From the NCBI RefSeq assembly GCF_042186555.1, contig NC_133325.1, positions 96,286,110-96,350,109 of the forward strand: 64,000 nt of DNA, read 5' to 3'. Of the stretch, positions 45,078 to 54,525 are shown in pieces (the stretch's first letter is position 1; every line of letters begins with the position of its first letter). The notes under the pieces were generated by a model. The model was not told the origin of the DNA, searched no databases, and saw nothing but the letters and a program-made list of their open reading frames with translations. Origin of the DNA: Aquarana catesbeiana. Taxonomy: Eukaryota > Chordata > Amphibia > Anura > Ranidae. Made by a program: the position numbers and the translations under genes.

Positions 45078-45275
45078 CCTGATGGCATCTGGTGGCAGGC
45101 GACGTGGCAGGTGACACGCTCAGGGTTTCCACTGATTCTGCATTATGGTGAGTTAAATAATTTCATTCTATATTACAATGTAATAATAGAAATAATGCAC
45201 TTCAATCATCCTGACACCATAACAACCTTGGTGCCGGGATGATTGAAGCGCCAACACCAGGTGTTTGGAGTATCT
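45078..45275 (+). repeat. Module shared with 53090-53290
   Basis: GCATCTGGTGGCAGGC, CACTGATTCTGCATTATGGT, ACAATGTAAT, TTCAATCATCCTGACACCAT and GAAGCGCCAACA occur in the same order in both places. It also retains about two units (GGCAGGCGACGTGGCAGGTG) of the minisatellite that is expanded at 52712-53110. Confidence 0.9.
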
Positions 45276-45618
45276 TTATCTGCTGATTTGTTAAACTTTC
45301 TAGAATACACATATTTCTACAGTTGTGTAGGATCTGGGCCTGTTGTCACTCCATCTTTCTTTTTCTTTCTCTCCCTCTTTCTTTCTCCCTCCATCCCTCA
45401 TTCATCTCATACCACACCCCTTCCGAGCCACACCCATTTAAGACACGCCCACTACTTCGCTCAAACCACACCCGATTTCTGCCGCCGCGCACCACATTTT
45501 TCTGTTACGTATGACCCACCTACAAAAGAATGCCACGGCCCCTAGTTATAGCAAGGCTCCGCCTACATGCAAAAAAGTTTCCCGAATTTTTTTTTTGCAA
45601 TGTTGGCAACTATGTAAA

Positions 45619-46151
45619 CATTAGCACGGCCACATATAGTTTCCACTGCAGGTGCACAGAATGAGAAACCAAGGAAGAGCAAACTGGAAAAGTGTTGTCA
45701 CCCTATAACAGGAAGTTGGCAGATGAGCCACGTTTTTTACCACTCATCAACCACTCCCTCTGTTGCTGCTGAGGCAGCGGCTGGGGCTGTACACATACTG
45801 CGTCCGCAGCTCTTTTGCTTCATGACCGCAGAAGGAATTATACAAGTTAAAATCACTTACTTTTGCTAGAAAATTACTTAGAACCCCCAAACATTATATA
45901 TATATTTTTTTAGCAGAGACCTTAGAAAATAAAACAGTGGTTGCTGCAATGTATTATGTCCCACTGTATTTGCGCAGCAATCTTTCAAATGTAATATTTT
46001 TGGAAAAAATATACTTTAATGAATTAAAAAAAAAAGAAACGAAACAGTAAAGCCCAATTTTTTGGTATAATGTGAAAGATGATGTTACGCCGCGAGAATT
46101 GTGACCTTTATTCTAAGAAAATAAATTGTGATTCTCATTTTGGCCAGACAT
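45619..46151. other. No gene recognised
   Basis: Includes GAAAATTACTTAGAACCCCC and CGCGAGAATTGTGACC, strings found in frog interspersed repeats (similar to 60171-60190). No clear boundaries. Confidence 0.4.
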
Positions 46152-46250
46152 ACATGGGCAGGGCAAAGGGGGTGGTGTTAGGGGTGGAGCCAAGGGGGGT
46201 GGCAAAATGAGGTTTCGTCTAGGGTGTCAAAAATCCTTGTACCAGCCCTG
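46152..46250 (-). mobile_element. Truncated hAT-type MITE
   Basis: The reverse strand starts CAGGGCTGGTACAAGGATTT and continues TTGACACCCTAG, like 29673-30011. The far end is missing. Confidence 0.75.
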
Positions 46251-46315
46251 ACTGGCAGCACAGGGCATCATGGTTGCTACGTCCAGATGAAGGGTGGGCA
46301 TAATATCTGGAGTTA

Positions 46316-46730
46316 TGCTGTGTACACACGACCAGACTTTCGACGGACTGAATCACAACGGACTTTCGACGGACTTTTCAACGGACTTCCGTCGAATCGG
46401 ACTTGTCTACACACAATCACACCAAAGTCCGACGGATTCGACCGTGATGACGTACGAATGGACTAGAATAAGGAAGTTGATAGCCAGTAGCCAATAGCTG
46501 CCCTAGCGTCGGTTTTCGTCCATCGGACTAGCATACAGACAAACGGACTTTTCGACTGGACTCGAGTCCGTCGGAAAGATTTGAAACATGTTCTAAATCT
46601 AAAGTCTGTCAGATTTTCGACAGTAAAAGTCCACTGCAGGTCCGATGAAGCCTACACACGATCGGATTGTCTGCCGGATTTGTTCCGTTGGACAAGTGTG
46701 GTCGAAAAGTCCGGCCGTGTGTACAGGGCA
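46316..46730. mobile_element. Harbinger-like MITE related to the 423-bp family, TSD TTA
   Basis: Termini TGCTGTGTACACACGACC and GGCCGTGTGTACAGGGCA are flanked by TTA at 46313-46315 and 46731-46733. Interior CGACGGACTT/AAGTCCG motifs differ from the other copies, so this is a sister subfamily. Confidence 0.8.
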
Positions 46731-46776
46731 TTAGATCACCTTTTCATTTTTTGTGAAAAGGTGAACTTACCCTTAA

Positions 46777-47073
46777 GAGCTCATTCACACGGGAACAAAA
46801 AAAAAACAAAACAATGCGTTCACATGCATACAGCAGACAGTTTTGTCTGCGTCTAAATGCTTTTTTTTTGCGTTTAGCTGCGCACAAAAAAAAGTTGGAT
46901 GTAGCTGCTGATTTTACGCACCTTACGATATGAAGATTTCTTGTGGGTAGGCGCATAAAAGCACAGAAACATGCATATTATTGGCACGTTTTCTATGCAG
47001 GATCTTTCATCTCTGCCAGCAAGATCATTTCTTTCATGCAGAAAATAGGTGTATGTCCATGTGAATGAGCCCC
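46777..47073. mobile_element. Harbinger-like MITE (GAGCTCATTCACACG)
   Basis: The left end GAGCTCATTCACACGGG and right end CCATGTGAATGAGCCCC are inverted. TTAA is at the left border; the right TSD is degraded. Confidence 0.55.
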
Positions 47074-47257
47074 CAATCCCATCTATAGAAGACAATGGAT
47101 TCAAATGTAACATCATTCTTGCGCTGTTGTTTCGGAGCGATCTGCATTACTTTTACTTATTTACAAGTTGTGAAAGCGATCCTTAGTCTGCCTTGTACGT
47201 ACCCGTCCTTCTAGGATACATTATATACAAGAACACCCAGGACTGCTCCTCCCAGCA

Positions 47258-47271
47258 GTTACCATGGAGAC
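47258..47271 (-). promoter_or_regulatory. RFX X-box-like motif
   Basis: The minus strand reads GTCTCCATGGTAAC, a near-palindrome with one perfect half-site (GGTAAC) and two-base spacing, close to the RFX consensus GTNRCC(N)RGYAAC. RFX factors drive ciliary genes, which suits NEK5. It lies about 135 bp downstream of the candidate first-exon donor. Function is inferred. Confidence 0.5.
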
Positions 47272-47404
47272 AAGATGTAAACATCCAGCAGAAGTCTTGC
47301 AGAATCCCCAGCCATTCATACATATAATCCCAATACACACAGTGCTGCAGTCACCCCTATCTGTATACAGTGCTCACACAGACATTTCCCATATATATAC
47401 TTAC

Positions 47405-47530
47405 TGACAGCTCCTAGCTCCTCTCTTCTCTTCTCTCCTCTCCTCTCCTCTCCTCTCCTCTCCTCTCCCCCTCCAGGTAATAAGAGCACAGGCAGCTCTC
47501 CCCAGGACATGTGCACCAGCCCTCCCCAGC
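47405..47530 (-). ncRNA. NEK5: Candidate noncoding first exon of NEK5
   Basis: On the minus strand, a purine-rich block (GGAGAGGAGAGGAG repeats) ends GGAGCTGTCA before the consensus donor GTAAGTAT at 47404. It lies 16.6 kb upstream of the acceptor of the start-codon exon, on the same strand, and is flanked by promoter-like motifs. There is no transcript evidence here; the 5' end is a guess. An alternative is that the true first exon lies further right, outside the window. Confidence 0.4.
47410..47470 (+). repeat. (CTCTC)n / CT-rich microsatellite
   Basis: Runs of CTCTTCTCTT then CCTCTCCTCTCC repeats. On the minus strand it lies inside the candidate NEK5 first exon. Confidence 0.92.
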
Positions 47531-47531
47531 T

Positions 47532-47551
47532 GCATCATGGGATATGTAGTC
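47532..47551 (-). promoter_or_regulatory. ZNF143/Staf-like site
   Basis: The minus strand reads GACTACATATCCCATGATGC, close to the ACTACAATTCCCAGAATGC-type motif of ZNF143-bound promoters. It sits just upstream of the candidate first exon. Caution: a very similar string (ACTACATTTCCCATGATGC) is part of the hAT MITE at 2307-2442, so this could be a transposon relic. Confidence 0.4.
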
Positions 47552-47795
47552 TGTGACCTACACCTGCACCTTCTCCTCCCCCCCCCCCAATCACAAAGCT
47601 GAGCAGTCTGTCATTGTTCCCTACTAAATAAAAGAGCAGGACTGCCATACGTCTATCTTCATGAAAACACACAGGCTAAATAGTTTTCAAAAATAGAATG
47701 TTAAAAAAAAATATTTATTTTTTCATGTTTGTTCTTGTGATGCAGGATAAAAGAGAAATTCTACACGCTTTTTTTTTTTTGGATGACGTGAGTTA

Positions 47796-48064
47796 TGCCT
47801 CGTACACGTGTTCCGAATATCGTACAACCGATCGTACGACTGTTCTCGCTTAAATTCAATAGCTAAATAAAGTCATGAAAATTCTCGTACAACAGACAAA
47901 AAAACAACTATACTGACTAAACGAAAATCGTACGATCTAAAATTGTACGAGGAAAATTTTCGTATATGTCCATGATCAGCTGTCGAAAGTAGTGTACACA
48001 CGATCCGAATATCGTACGATCCTTCCTCGTTTTCGTACGATATTTGGATCGTATGTATGGGCCA
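47796..48064. mobile_element. Harbinger-like MITE (ATCGTACGA-rich), TSD TTA
   Basis: Flanked by TTA at 47793-47795 and 48065-48067. The interior has many copies of the palindrome CGTACG within ATCGTACGAT contexts. Termini TGCCTCGTACACG and CGTATGTATGGGCCA. Confidence 0.75.
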
Positions 48065-48082
48065 TTAGATCATTGGACAGGT

Positions 48083-48475
48083 TAAATAACTACTTCAGCC
48101 CCAGAAGGATTTGCCCCCTTAATGACCAGGTCATTTTTTGTGATATGGCACTGCGTCGTTTTAACTGACAATTGCGCGGTCGTGCGACGCTGTACCCAAA
48201 CGAAATAGATGTCCATTTTTTCCCACAAATAGAACTTTGTATGAACAGACGATCTGTCTCTTCTCCCCTCAGAGAACCGGGATCTCTGTGTCACAAGCTA
48301 TCGCGGGAGCCCAGCGGTCATCGTGACCGCCGGGCACTCGCATTGGGTCCGGGGGCGAGCAGCGGGCGCGGGCCCCTAGTGGGCGCCTGAAGAAGCAGCG
48401 TAAGATAACAGCGATTCACTTGCCCGTGCCATTCTGCCGCAGTACAACTGTGGCGGCTGGTTAGGAACAGGTTAA
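48083..48475. repeat. Ranid-type interspersed repeat fragment
   Basis: AATGACCAGGTCATTTTTTG and GACAATTGCGCGGTCGTGCG match the interior of 3446-4487. The right end is GGCGGCTGGTTAGG, near AACAGGTTAAAC. Confidence 0.6.
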
Positions 48476-49337
48476 ACCCTCTCCTATACCCAGTGAAGTG
48501 AACAGCCTCAGATGATACACAGAAATTAAACAAATCCCCCTACATAAGTTTTACATGTATATCTGCTGTCTTTCCCTTTCCACACTCTTTAATGCATATC
48601 ACGTTACAAATCTTTCTTCCTGTCTCAGCAGTGGGAGGGGAGTCTGGACATACACTGTGTGAGAGCTGATTGGAAGAAAGGCACACACCCCCACTCCATA
48701 TAGGCAGAGGAACAACGAAACTTGCAGGGCTGCAGTCCGAATAGACTAGCTCTCTGCCAACCTGCCTTTAAGTTCCCTCCCTGACAAAAAATTCCAGCTG
48801 CTTTTATCTCCTATGTCGGAGAGCTTGTCAAAAGTTATGCTGATAACAGAGGAACGGAGCAGTAAAAAGACATGGCACTCAGAGCTTTGGAGAGAGATAA
48901 GTAAACACTACAGATATATGTGCCCAGGCCAGATTTCATGAATGGCGTTTACAACCACTTTAAGGCAGTGTAGGGGGGTGCACATATGCTGCGGATGCAA
49001 TGCTTTGCATCATGGCATGGCAAAAATGATCCCCACTGCCTTGTTCAGAGAGCCATTCCAGGAACAGGAAATTATACTACCTTATTCTCACTCTAACTGC
49101 AGAAAATGTGTAACGTGTAAACTGTGAGAAATCAGGCAGGTGTAGATGTCATGTTTCAGCCTGTCTAAACTAGACTAGACTTTGGTGCAGCAAGAGAGAT
49201 AGTTATCTAAGATGCTATTATTTACAATACTTTGGAGGATAGCTGCAATATGCCACTAGAACTTACTCTACACTTATCATACTTAAAGGCTCACAATAGT
49301 GAAAAATATCATATTCTGGTAACTGTATGGTGTATAT
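48476..49337. other. No gene recognised
   Basis: Non-coding; repeat-like phrases (TTTACAACCACTTTAA near 48948) but no element boundaries. Confidence 0.4.
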
Positions 49338-49490
49338 CAGGGATATGCAATTGGCGGACCTCCAGCTGTTGCAAAAGTCCCATCATTCCTCTGCCTCTGG
49401 GTGTCATGCTTGTGGCTGTCAGAGTCCTGCTATGTCTCAGGGGACTTGTAGTTCTGCAACAGCTGGAGGTCCGCCAATTGCATATCCCTG
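49338..49490. mobile_element. hAT-type palindromic MITE
   Basis: Inverted ends CAGGGATATGCAATTGGCGG and CCGCCAATTGCATATCCCTG (perfect 20-mers). Flanks GTGTATAT and GTATAAAT are an imperfect 8-bp TSD (6 of 8). Confidence 0.9.
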
Positions 49491-49944
49491 GTATAAATGC
49501 TTGTAATGATGGTGTTCAGTATATTAAAGGGGTTGTAAGGCCTTTTTTTCTTTTAAATTAAAATATTAAACATATTATACTTACCTGCTCTATGAAATGG
49601 TTTTGCACAGAGCAGACGTGATTCTTCTTTTCTACAGCCCCCCACCATTTTCTAGGCTCCTCCTCTTCTCTGTATGCCACCATAGAAAGCGCATTCCTAT
49701 GGTGGCCCATGTGCAGGCTTGCTCCCGAGCCAGGCTGTGTGTGTCTATTGACATACACAGTTTGTTTTAGCCCCACCCCTACTCCATTGCCACAGGATTT
49801 GATTGACAGCAGCAGGAGCCATAGGCTATTCCTGCTGCCTCCTGTCCTGTGAATGCAGGGAGAGATGAGCGCCGCTACAGACGGGCACAGAGCTTAATCA
49901 AGTGAGGACTCAGGTAAATATTTGGAAGGGGGATTGCATACAAA

Positions 49945-51019
49945 CAGGCCCGGACTGGCCATAGGGCAGACCGGGCATTTGCCTGGTGGGCAAGGGGGCT
50001 CTGTGCGGACTCTGATGTAAGGAGGCTCAGTGCGGATTCTGATATAAGGGGGCTCTATGTGGACTCTGATGTAAGGGGGCTCAGTGCGGACTCTGATGTA
50101 AGGGGGCTCAGTGCGGACTCTGATGTAAGGGGGCTCAGTGCGGACTCTGATGTAAGGGGGCTCAGTGCGGACTCTGATGTAAGGGGGCTCAGTGCAGACT
50201 CTGATGTAAGGGGGCTCAGTGTAGACTCTGATGTAAGGGGGCTCAGTGCAGACTCTGATGTAAGGGGGCTCAGTGCAGACTCTGATGTAAGGGGGCTCAG
50301 TGCGGACTCTGATGTAAGGGGGCTCAGTGCGGACTCTGATGTAAGGGGGCTCAGTGCGGATTCTGATGTAAGGGGGTTCTGTGTGGACTCTGATGTAAGG
50401 GGAATCTGTGCGGACTCTGATGTAAGGGGGGTCTGTGCGGACTCTGATGTAAGGGGGGTCAGTGCGGACTCTGATGTAAGGGGGCTCAGTGTGGATTCTG
50501 ATGTAAGGGGGCTCAGTGCGGACTCTGATGTAAGGGGGCTCTGTGCGGACTCTGATGTAAGGGGGGTCTGTGCGGACTCTGATGTAAGGGGGCTCAGTGC
50601 GGACTCTGATGTAAGGGGGGTCTGTGCGGACTCTGATGTAAGGGGGGTCTGTGCGGACTCTGATGTAAGGGGGCTCAGTGTGGACTCTGATGTAAGGGGG
50701 GTCTGTGCGGACTCTGATGTAAGGGGGGTCTGTGCGGACTCTGAAGTAAGGAAGCAGGGGGCGGGAGGAGCTGGAGATCTACACAGTGAGTAGAGAGTAA
50801 AAAGGGGGGGGGGGGCATGATTGCAGGGACACTGTAATATAAAGGGTACTGCAATGTAGACATTACAGTGCAGTCCCCTTTATATTTATATCAGTGTACC
50901 TGCACATTACAGCGTGGAGGACCGACATCACCCCCCCACCCCCCACCCCCCGGTCCATGGAAAAATTGGCTGCTCAGTCTAAAATGCCTGGGCCTATTTT
51001 TTGTCCCAGTCTGGGCCTG
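49945..51019 (+). mobile_element. hAT-type element with large minisatellite, TSD CATACAA(A/T)
   Basis: Begins CAGGCCCGGACTGGCCATAG and ends CAGTCTGGGCCTG. TSD CATACAAA at 49937-49944 and CATACAAT at 51020-51027. A poly-G run lies at 50804-50815. Confidence 0.9.
50027..50750 (+). repeat. 27-bp minisatellite, about 26 units
   Basis: Unit GGACTCTGATGTAAGGGGGC plus TCAGTGC. As 27 is divisible by 3, a 244-codon frame (50059-50790) stays open, encoding a nonapeptide repeat DSDVRGLSA. There is no sign of a promoter or splicing, and it lies inside a transposon, so it is not called as a gene. Confidence 0.96.
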
Positions 51020-51540
51020 CATACAATACTGGAACAGATTTTACCTGCGGGGAATGCAATAAAGCAGAGCTCCACCCAAAAGGAGAAGCCCCGCTTGTTC
51101 GCACCCCCCCCCTCCACTGCCACATTTGGCACTTTTTTTGGGGGGGAGGGGGTACCTGGTTTTGACAAGTATTAACTCCCACTTCTAAATAAGATTGGCG
51201 ATCTATGACATATCCGGCTCCTCCTCCTTCCCTCCGCTGCCTTCTAGGACCTGTGTGTCCCCCAGAAGACGGTTCGACCATTCAGAAAGTGCAGCGCGAC
51301 TCGCACATGCACAGTGAGATACTGACTGTGAAGCCTGAAGCCTTCACTGCCGGTTTCCTTACTTGCATGGACGAATCAGATTGGGGGGCCGACATCCAGG
51401 GATCCCTGGACAGGTGAGTGTCCTTATAATAAAAATCAGCAGCTACAGTGTTTGTAGTTGCTGACTTAAATTTTTTTTTGCAGACAGAGCTTTGCTGTAA
51501 GATGAAAAACTAGCCTTTTTACTGGTGATTTGAATCATGA

Positions 51541-51875
51541 TTGGGCAGCACAGTGGTGTAGTGGGTAGCACTCTCGCCTAGCTGTAAAAAGGGTCACTGG
51601 TTCGAATCCCAACCACGACACTACCTGCCCCCGAGTTTGCATGTTCTCCCTGTGCCTGTGTGGGTTTCCTCCGGGTACTCCGGTTTCCTCCCACACCCTA
51701 AAGACATGCTGGTAGGTTAATTGGCTTCTGTCTAATTGTCCCTAGTATACGAATGTGAGTTAGGGACCTTAGATTGTAAGCTCCTTGAGGGTAGGGACCA
51801 ATGTGAATGTACAATGTATATGTAAAGTGCTGTTAATATTGACTGTGCTATATAAGTACCTTAAATAATAAATGA
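51541..51875 (+). mobile_element. tRNA-derived V-SINE
   Basis: Box A region TGGTGTAGTGGGTAGCACTC, box B GGTTCGAATCC, then the V-SINE centre (GTTTGCATGTTCTCCCTG, GGGTTTCCTCCGGGTACTCC) and a tail TAAGTGCTG/TATATAAGTACC with A/T-rich end. The family is classified from this centre; transcription would be by Pol III from the internal boxes. Not a functional tRNA: no acceptor stem pairing is seen. Confidence 0.85.
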
Positions 51876-52711
51876 TTCAAATCATGATTTAAATCAAATC
51901 CACCCTGCCTATAGGTAAGCCTTATTATAGGCTTACCTATAGATAAATATCTGCAGAGGAAGTTTACTTCACTTTCACCTTTTCATGCAGGCCAAGCTGT
52001 CCAGGAAAGTGACACTTAAAAGAATGGTCTGCTTTTGTTCATATGGTTAAAAATTTTCAAAAGAAAAAAAAAACTGTTGCTCTAACTGCTTAAAATGTGT
52101 TATATGGAGACTAGAATTAAAGTGGAACTAAACCCATCAATTTAACATTTTGACCAAAGCAGTTACTGTACATTCAAAGCATGTCAATGATAACTGTCAC
52201 ACTTGTTTGTGCTGTCAAGCAAACTGTCAAGCTATCAAATGCATAGCTCCCAGCTGTCCCTGGTTTCGAGGGATTGTCCCTGATTTGGAGCAATGTCCCT
52301 CTGTCCCTCTTTCCCCTCATTTCCGGGGCGGATCTTGGGGGGGGGGGGCAAAGGGGCAATTGCCACCCCCGAGAAATTTGTTGCGGGCCTGGCAGATAAG
52401 AGAGCGGGCTCCGCAGGCCAACCGGGCGGCGTGGTTTGCGAGCGGTCGGTGCCGTTTGGGGGCAGGTGGGCCAGGCTGTAGCGTCAATGTGTGGGCGACT
52501 CGGCGTGAGCGCACAGCTGGCCAATCAGCTAGCCGAAGGACGGGGAGCAGAGAGATGAGATCATCTCTCACCGCCCTGCATCCCTGCAGTAACTAAGTTC
52601 TGCCCTCACTGTGCAGGCAGCATGGGCAGTAGATAGATTACATTATCTCTCTGCTGCCTGAGTCTGGGACACAGCAAGAAACAGACAAAACACCACCATA
52701 GCAGGCAGGTG

Positions 52712-53110
52712 ACTATCCGCAAATTGTGGCAGGTGACGTGGCAAGTGACAATCCGCAAGGTGTGGCAGGTGACGTGGCAAGTGACAATTCACAATGTGTG
52801 GCAGGTGACGTGGCAAGTGACAATCCGCAAGGTGTGGCAAGTGACAATCCGCAAGGTGTGGCAGGTGACGTGGCAAGTGACAATTCACAATGTGTGGCAG
52901 GTGACGTGGCAAGTGACAATCCGCAAGGTGTGGCAAGTGACAATCTGCAAGGTGTGGCAAGTGACAATTCGCAATGTGTGGCAGGTGACGTGGCAAGTGA
53001 CAATCCGCAAGGTGTGGCAAGTGACAATCTGCAAGGTGTGGCAAGTGACAATTCGCAATGTGTGGCAGGTGACGTGGCAAGTGACAATCTGCATCTGGTG
53101 GCAGGCAAGT
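52712..53110 (+). repeat. Composite minisatellite of 12- and 24-bp units
   Basis: Alternating GTGGCAGGTGAC (12 bp) and GTGGCAAGTGACAATCCGCA-type (24 bp) units form 24- and 36-bp higher-order repeats. The periods are multiples of 3, so long frames are open on both strands; none is regarded as a gene. Confidence 0.95.
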
Positions 53111-53290
53111 GACAATTAGCAACGCGTGGCAGGCCATGGTGGAAAGTGGCACACTCCCACTGATTCTGCATTATGGTGAGTTGAACCATTTCATTTTATA
53201 TAACAATGTAATCATAGAAATAATGCGCTTCAATCATCCTGACACCATAACAACCATGGTGCAGCGATGAATGAAGCGCCAACATCAGCC
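53090..53290 (+). repeat. Module shared with 45078-45275
   Basis: Same ordered strings as at 45078-45275: GCATCTGGTGGCAGGC, CACTGATTCTGCATTATGGT and CTTCAATCATCCTGACACCA. Confidence 0.9.
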
Positions 53291-53671
53291 ATTTGCCCGA
53301 TAAATTGCCCACAAAAAAAATGTATTTCTGACAGTGCCCCTCCCGAGACTAGACTCTGGATCCGCCCCTGCCTCATTTCACCCCCATTTTGGTCTGATCC
53401 ATAAAGTTGTATATAAAATGAACTTTTTTATCTTTCAAAAAGCATTTTCCAGTGCTAAACCTTTCATCCAGTTTCTAAATTGTTGCATTTGTACATTTTA
53501 AAAGCCAATATAAAGGAATAGTAGTGGTAAAAAAAAGTCCTTGTGGATTTAATTAATCTTTTTTTTTGGTTAATTCTCCTTTAAGGGGGTGTGGCAGGGG
53601 GTGTGTCCTATGCCTACATACATTTGTTAGTAGGTTTCCCTCATTCCCATCTGAAAATGTTGGGAGGTATG

Positions 53672-54128
53672 CAAGTGGTTGGTGTCATAACTGATCACAT
53701 GTATAGCACCATGGCAAATGAAGATCAAACAGAGGCTAAGATAGCAACACAGAACTCCTGTGCACCCCCCGTGCAGGCAAACATGGCCCTCACATGGGTG
53801 TACACAGTAGTACACCCGTGTGAACAAGGGCTAAAAATCTATGCTTTGCAATGTGATGGAGGTGACAGAAAGCATGGGGGACTTGCTGGAAAAAGCGCAT
53901 AAAGGTGAACTAACCCTTTAACATTGTAGATTAAAGCAACCCTGTCACCAATTCAAAAAATGCAGATAAATGTACAAAAAACAAGTAAGGTATGTTTAAT
54001 GCTGATTTGTATTCTCTTGCGATGTATTGAACTTGCTAGAAAATCTGATTGCTTTCGGAGAGTCAGTTCCCTAGCACAGCCCACTCCCTCCTGCCATGTC
54101 ATAGCCCTCTTTTTTGGGGATTGTCCAA
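53672..54128. other. No gene recognised
   Basis: Non-coding. A hairpin ATGGGTGTACACAG/CTACTGTGTACACCC is suggested near 53795-53815. Confidence 0.35.
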
Positions 54129-54525
54129 GACCCCTTTCACACTGGGGCCGTGGCCACGTTAGCACTAAATCACCGCTCATTTTAGCGAAGCTTTAGCGCT
54201 GTTTAAGCGGTGCTTTTGGGCCGCTAGCGGGGCATTTTTAACCCCAAAGAAGGGATTAAAAACTTCCGCGTTGTGGCGCTTCTGAAGCGCTTTTTTTAGG
54301 CGCTTTCGAAGTGCTGCCCATTCATTCCAATGGGCAGGTCATTTTGGGAGCGCTAAATACAGCGCTCCCAAACCGCCCCAAAGATGCTGCTTGCAGGACT
54401 TTTTGGAACGTCCCGCCCAGTGTGAACAGTCACAACTGAATGAATGGGAGGTGGTTTTCAGGCACTCACCAGATTCTATTTCCAGCCCTAAAGTCCCTGA
54501 AAACTGCCTCAATGTGAAAGGGGTC
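54129..54525. mobile_element. Harbinger-like MITE (CCCTTTCACAC family)
   Basis: Termini GACCCCTTTCACACTGGGGC and TCAATGTGAAAGGGGTC. TAA at the right border; the left border has CAA. Confidence 0.75.

Larger units (their letters stand above)
44176..45618. mobile_element. Nonautonomous element (TACCAACTGTCACGAATTTC left end) with minisatellite
   Basis: The left end ATACTTACCAACTGTCACG and right end TTGCAATGTTGGCAACTATG are imperfect inverted repeats; CCCGGGA strings lie near the left end and GTTTCCCGAATTTTT near the right. It contains the minisatellite at 44436-45068 and the module at 45078-45275 that is shared with the element at 52323-53370. Superfamily not settled. Confidence 0.7.
52323..53370. 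mobile_element. hAT-type element with minisatellite, TSD CCTCATTT
   Basis: Begins CCGGGGCGGATC and ends GGATCCGCCCCTG, flanked by CCTCATTT at 52315-52322 and 53371-53378. It contains the minisatellite 52712-53110 and the module 53090-53290. Confidence 0.9.
52234..53671. mobile_element. MITE (AGCTCCCAGCTGTCCCT) split by a hAT element
   Basis: The left end CATAGCTCCCAGCTGTCCCT and right end ATGTTGGGAGGTATG match 17148-17517. The middle is the hAT element 52323-53370. Confidence 0.85.

Noticed and set aside
49571..49585. ATACTTACCTG match to the U1 5' end
   Set aside because: Recognised as a consensus donor on the minus strand within repeat-like sequence, but upstream of the candidate NEK5 first exon, so no effect on that gene is expected; not a U1 gene.
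51541..51620. tRNA gene suggested by A and B boxes
   Set aside because: No convincing cloverleaf, and it continues into the V-SINE centre; it is the head of a SINE.
52643..53189. Long minus-strand frames of 158-169 codons with HLPHLADC or SLATPC repeats
   Set aside because: They are translations of the 12/24-bp minisatellite, whose period is divisible by 3, inside a hAT element with clear TSDs.
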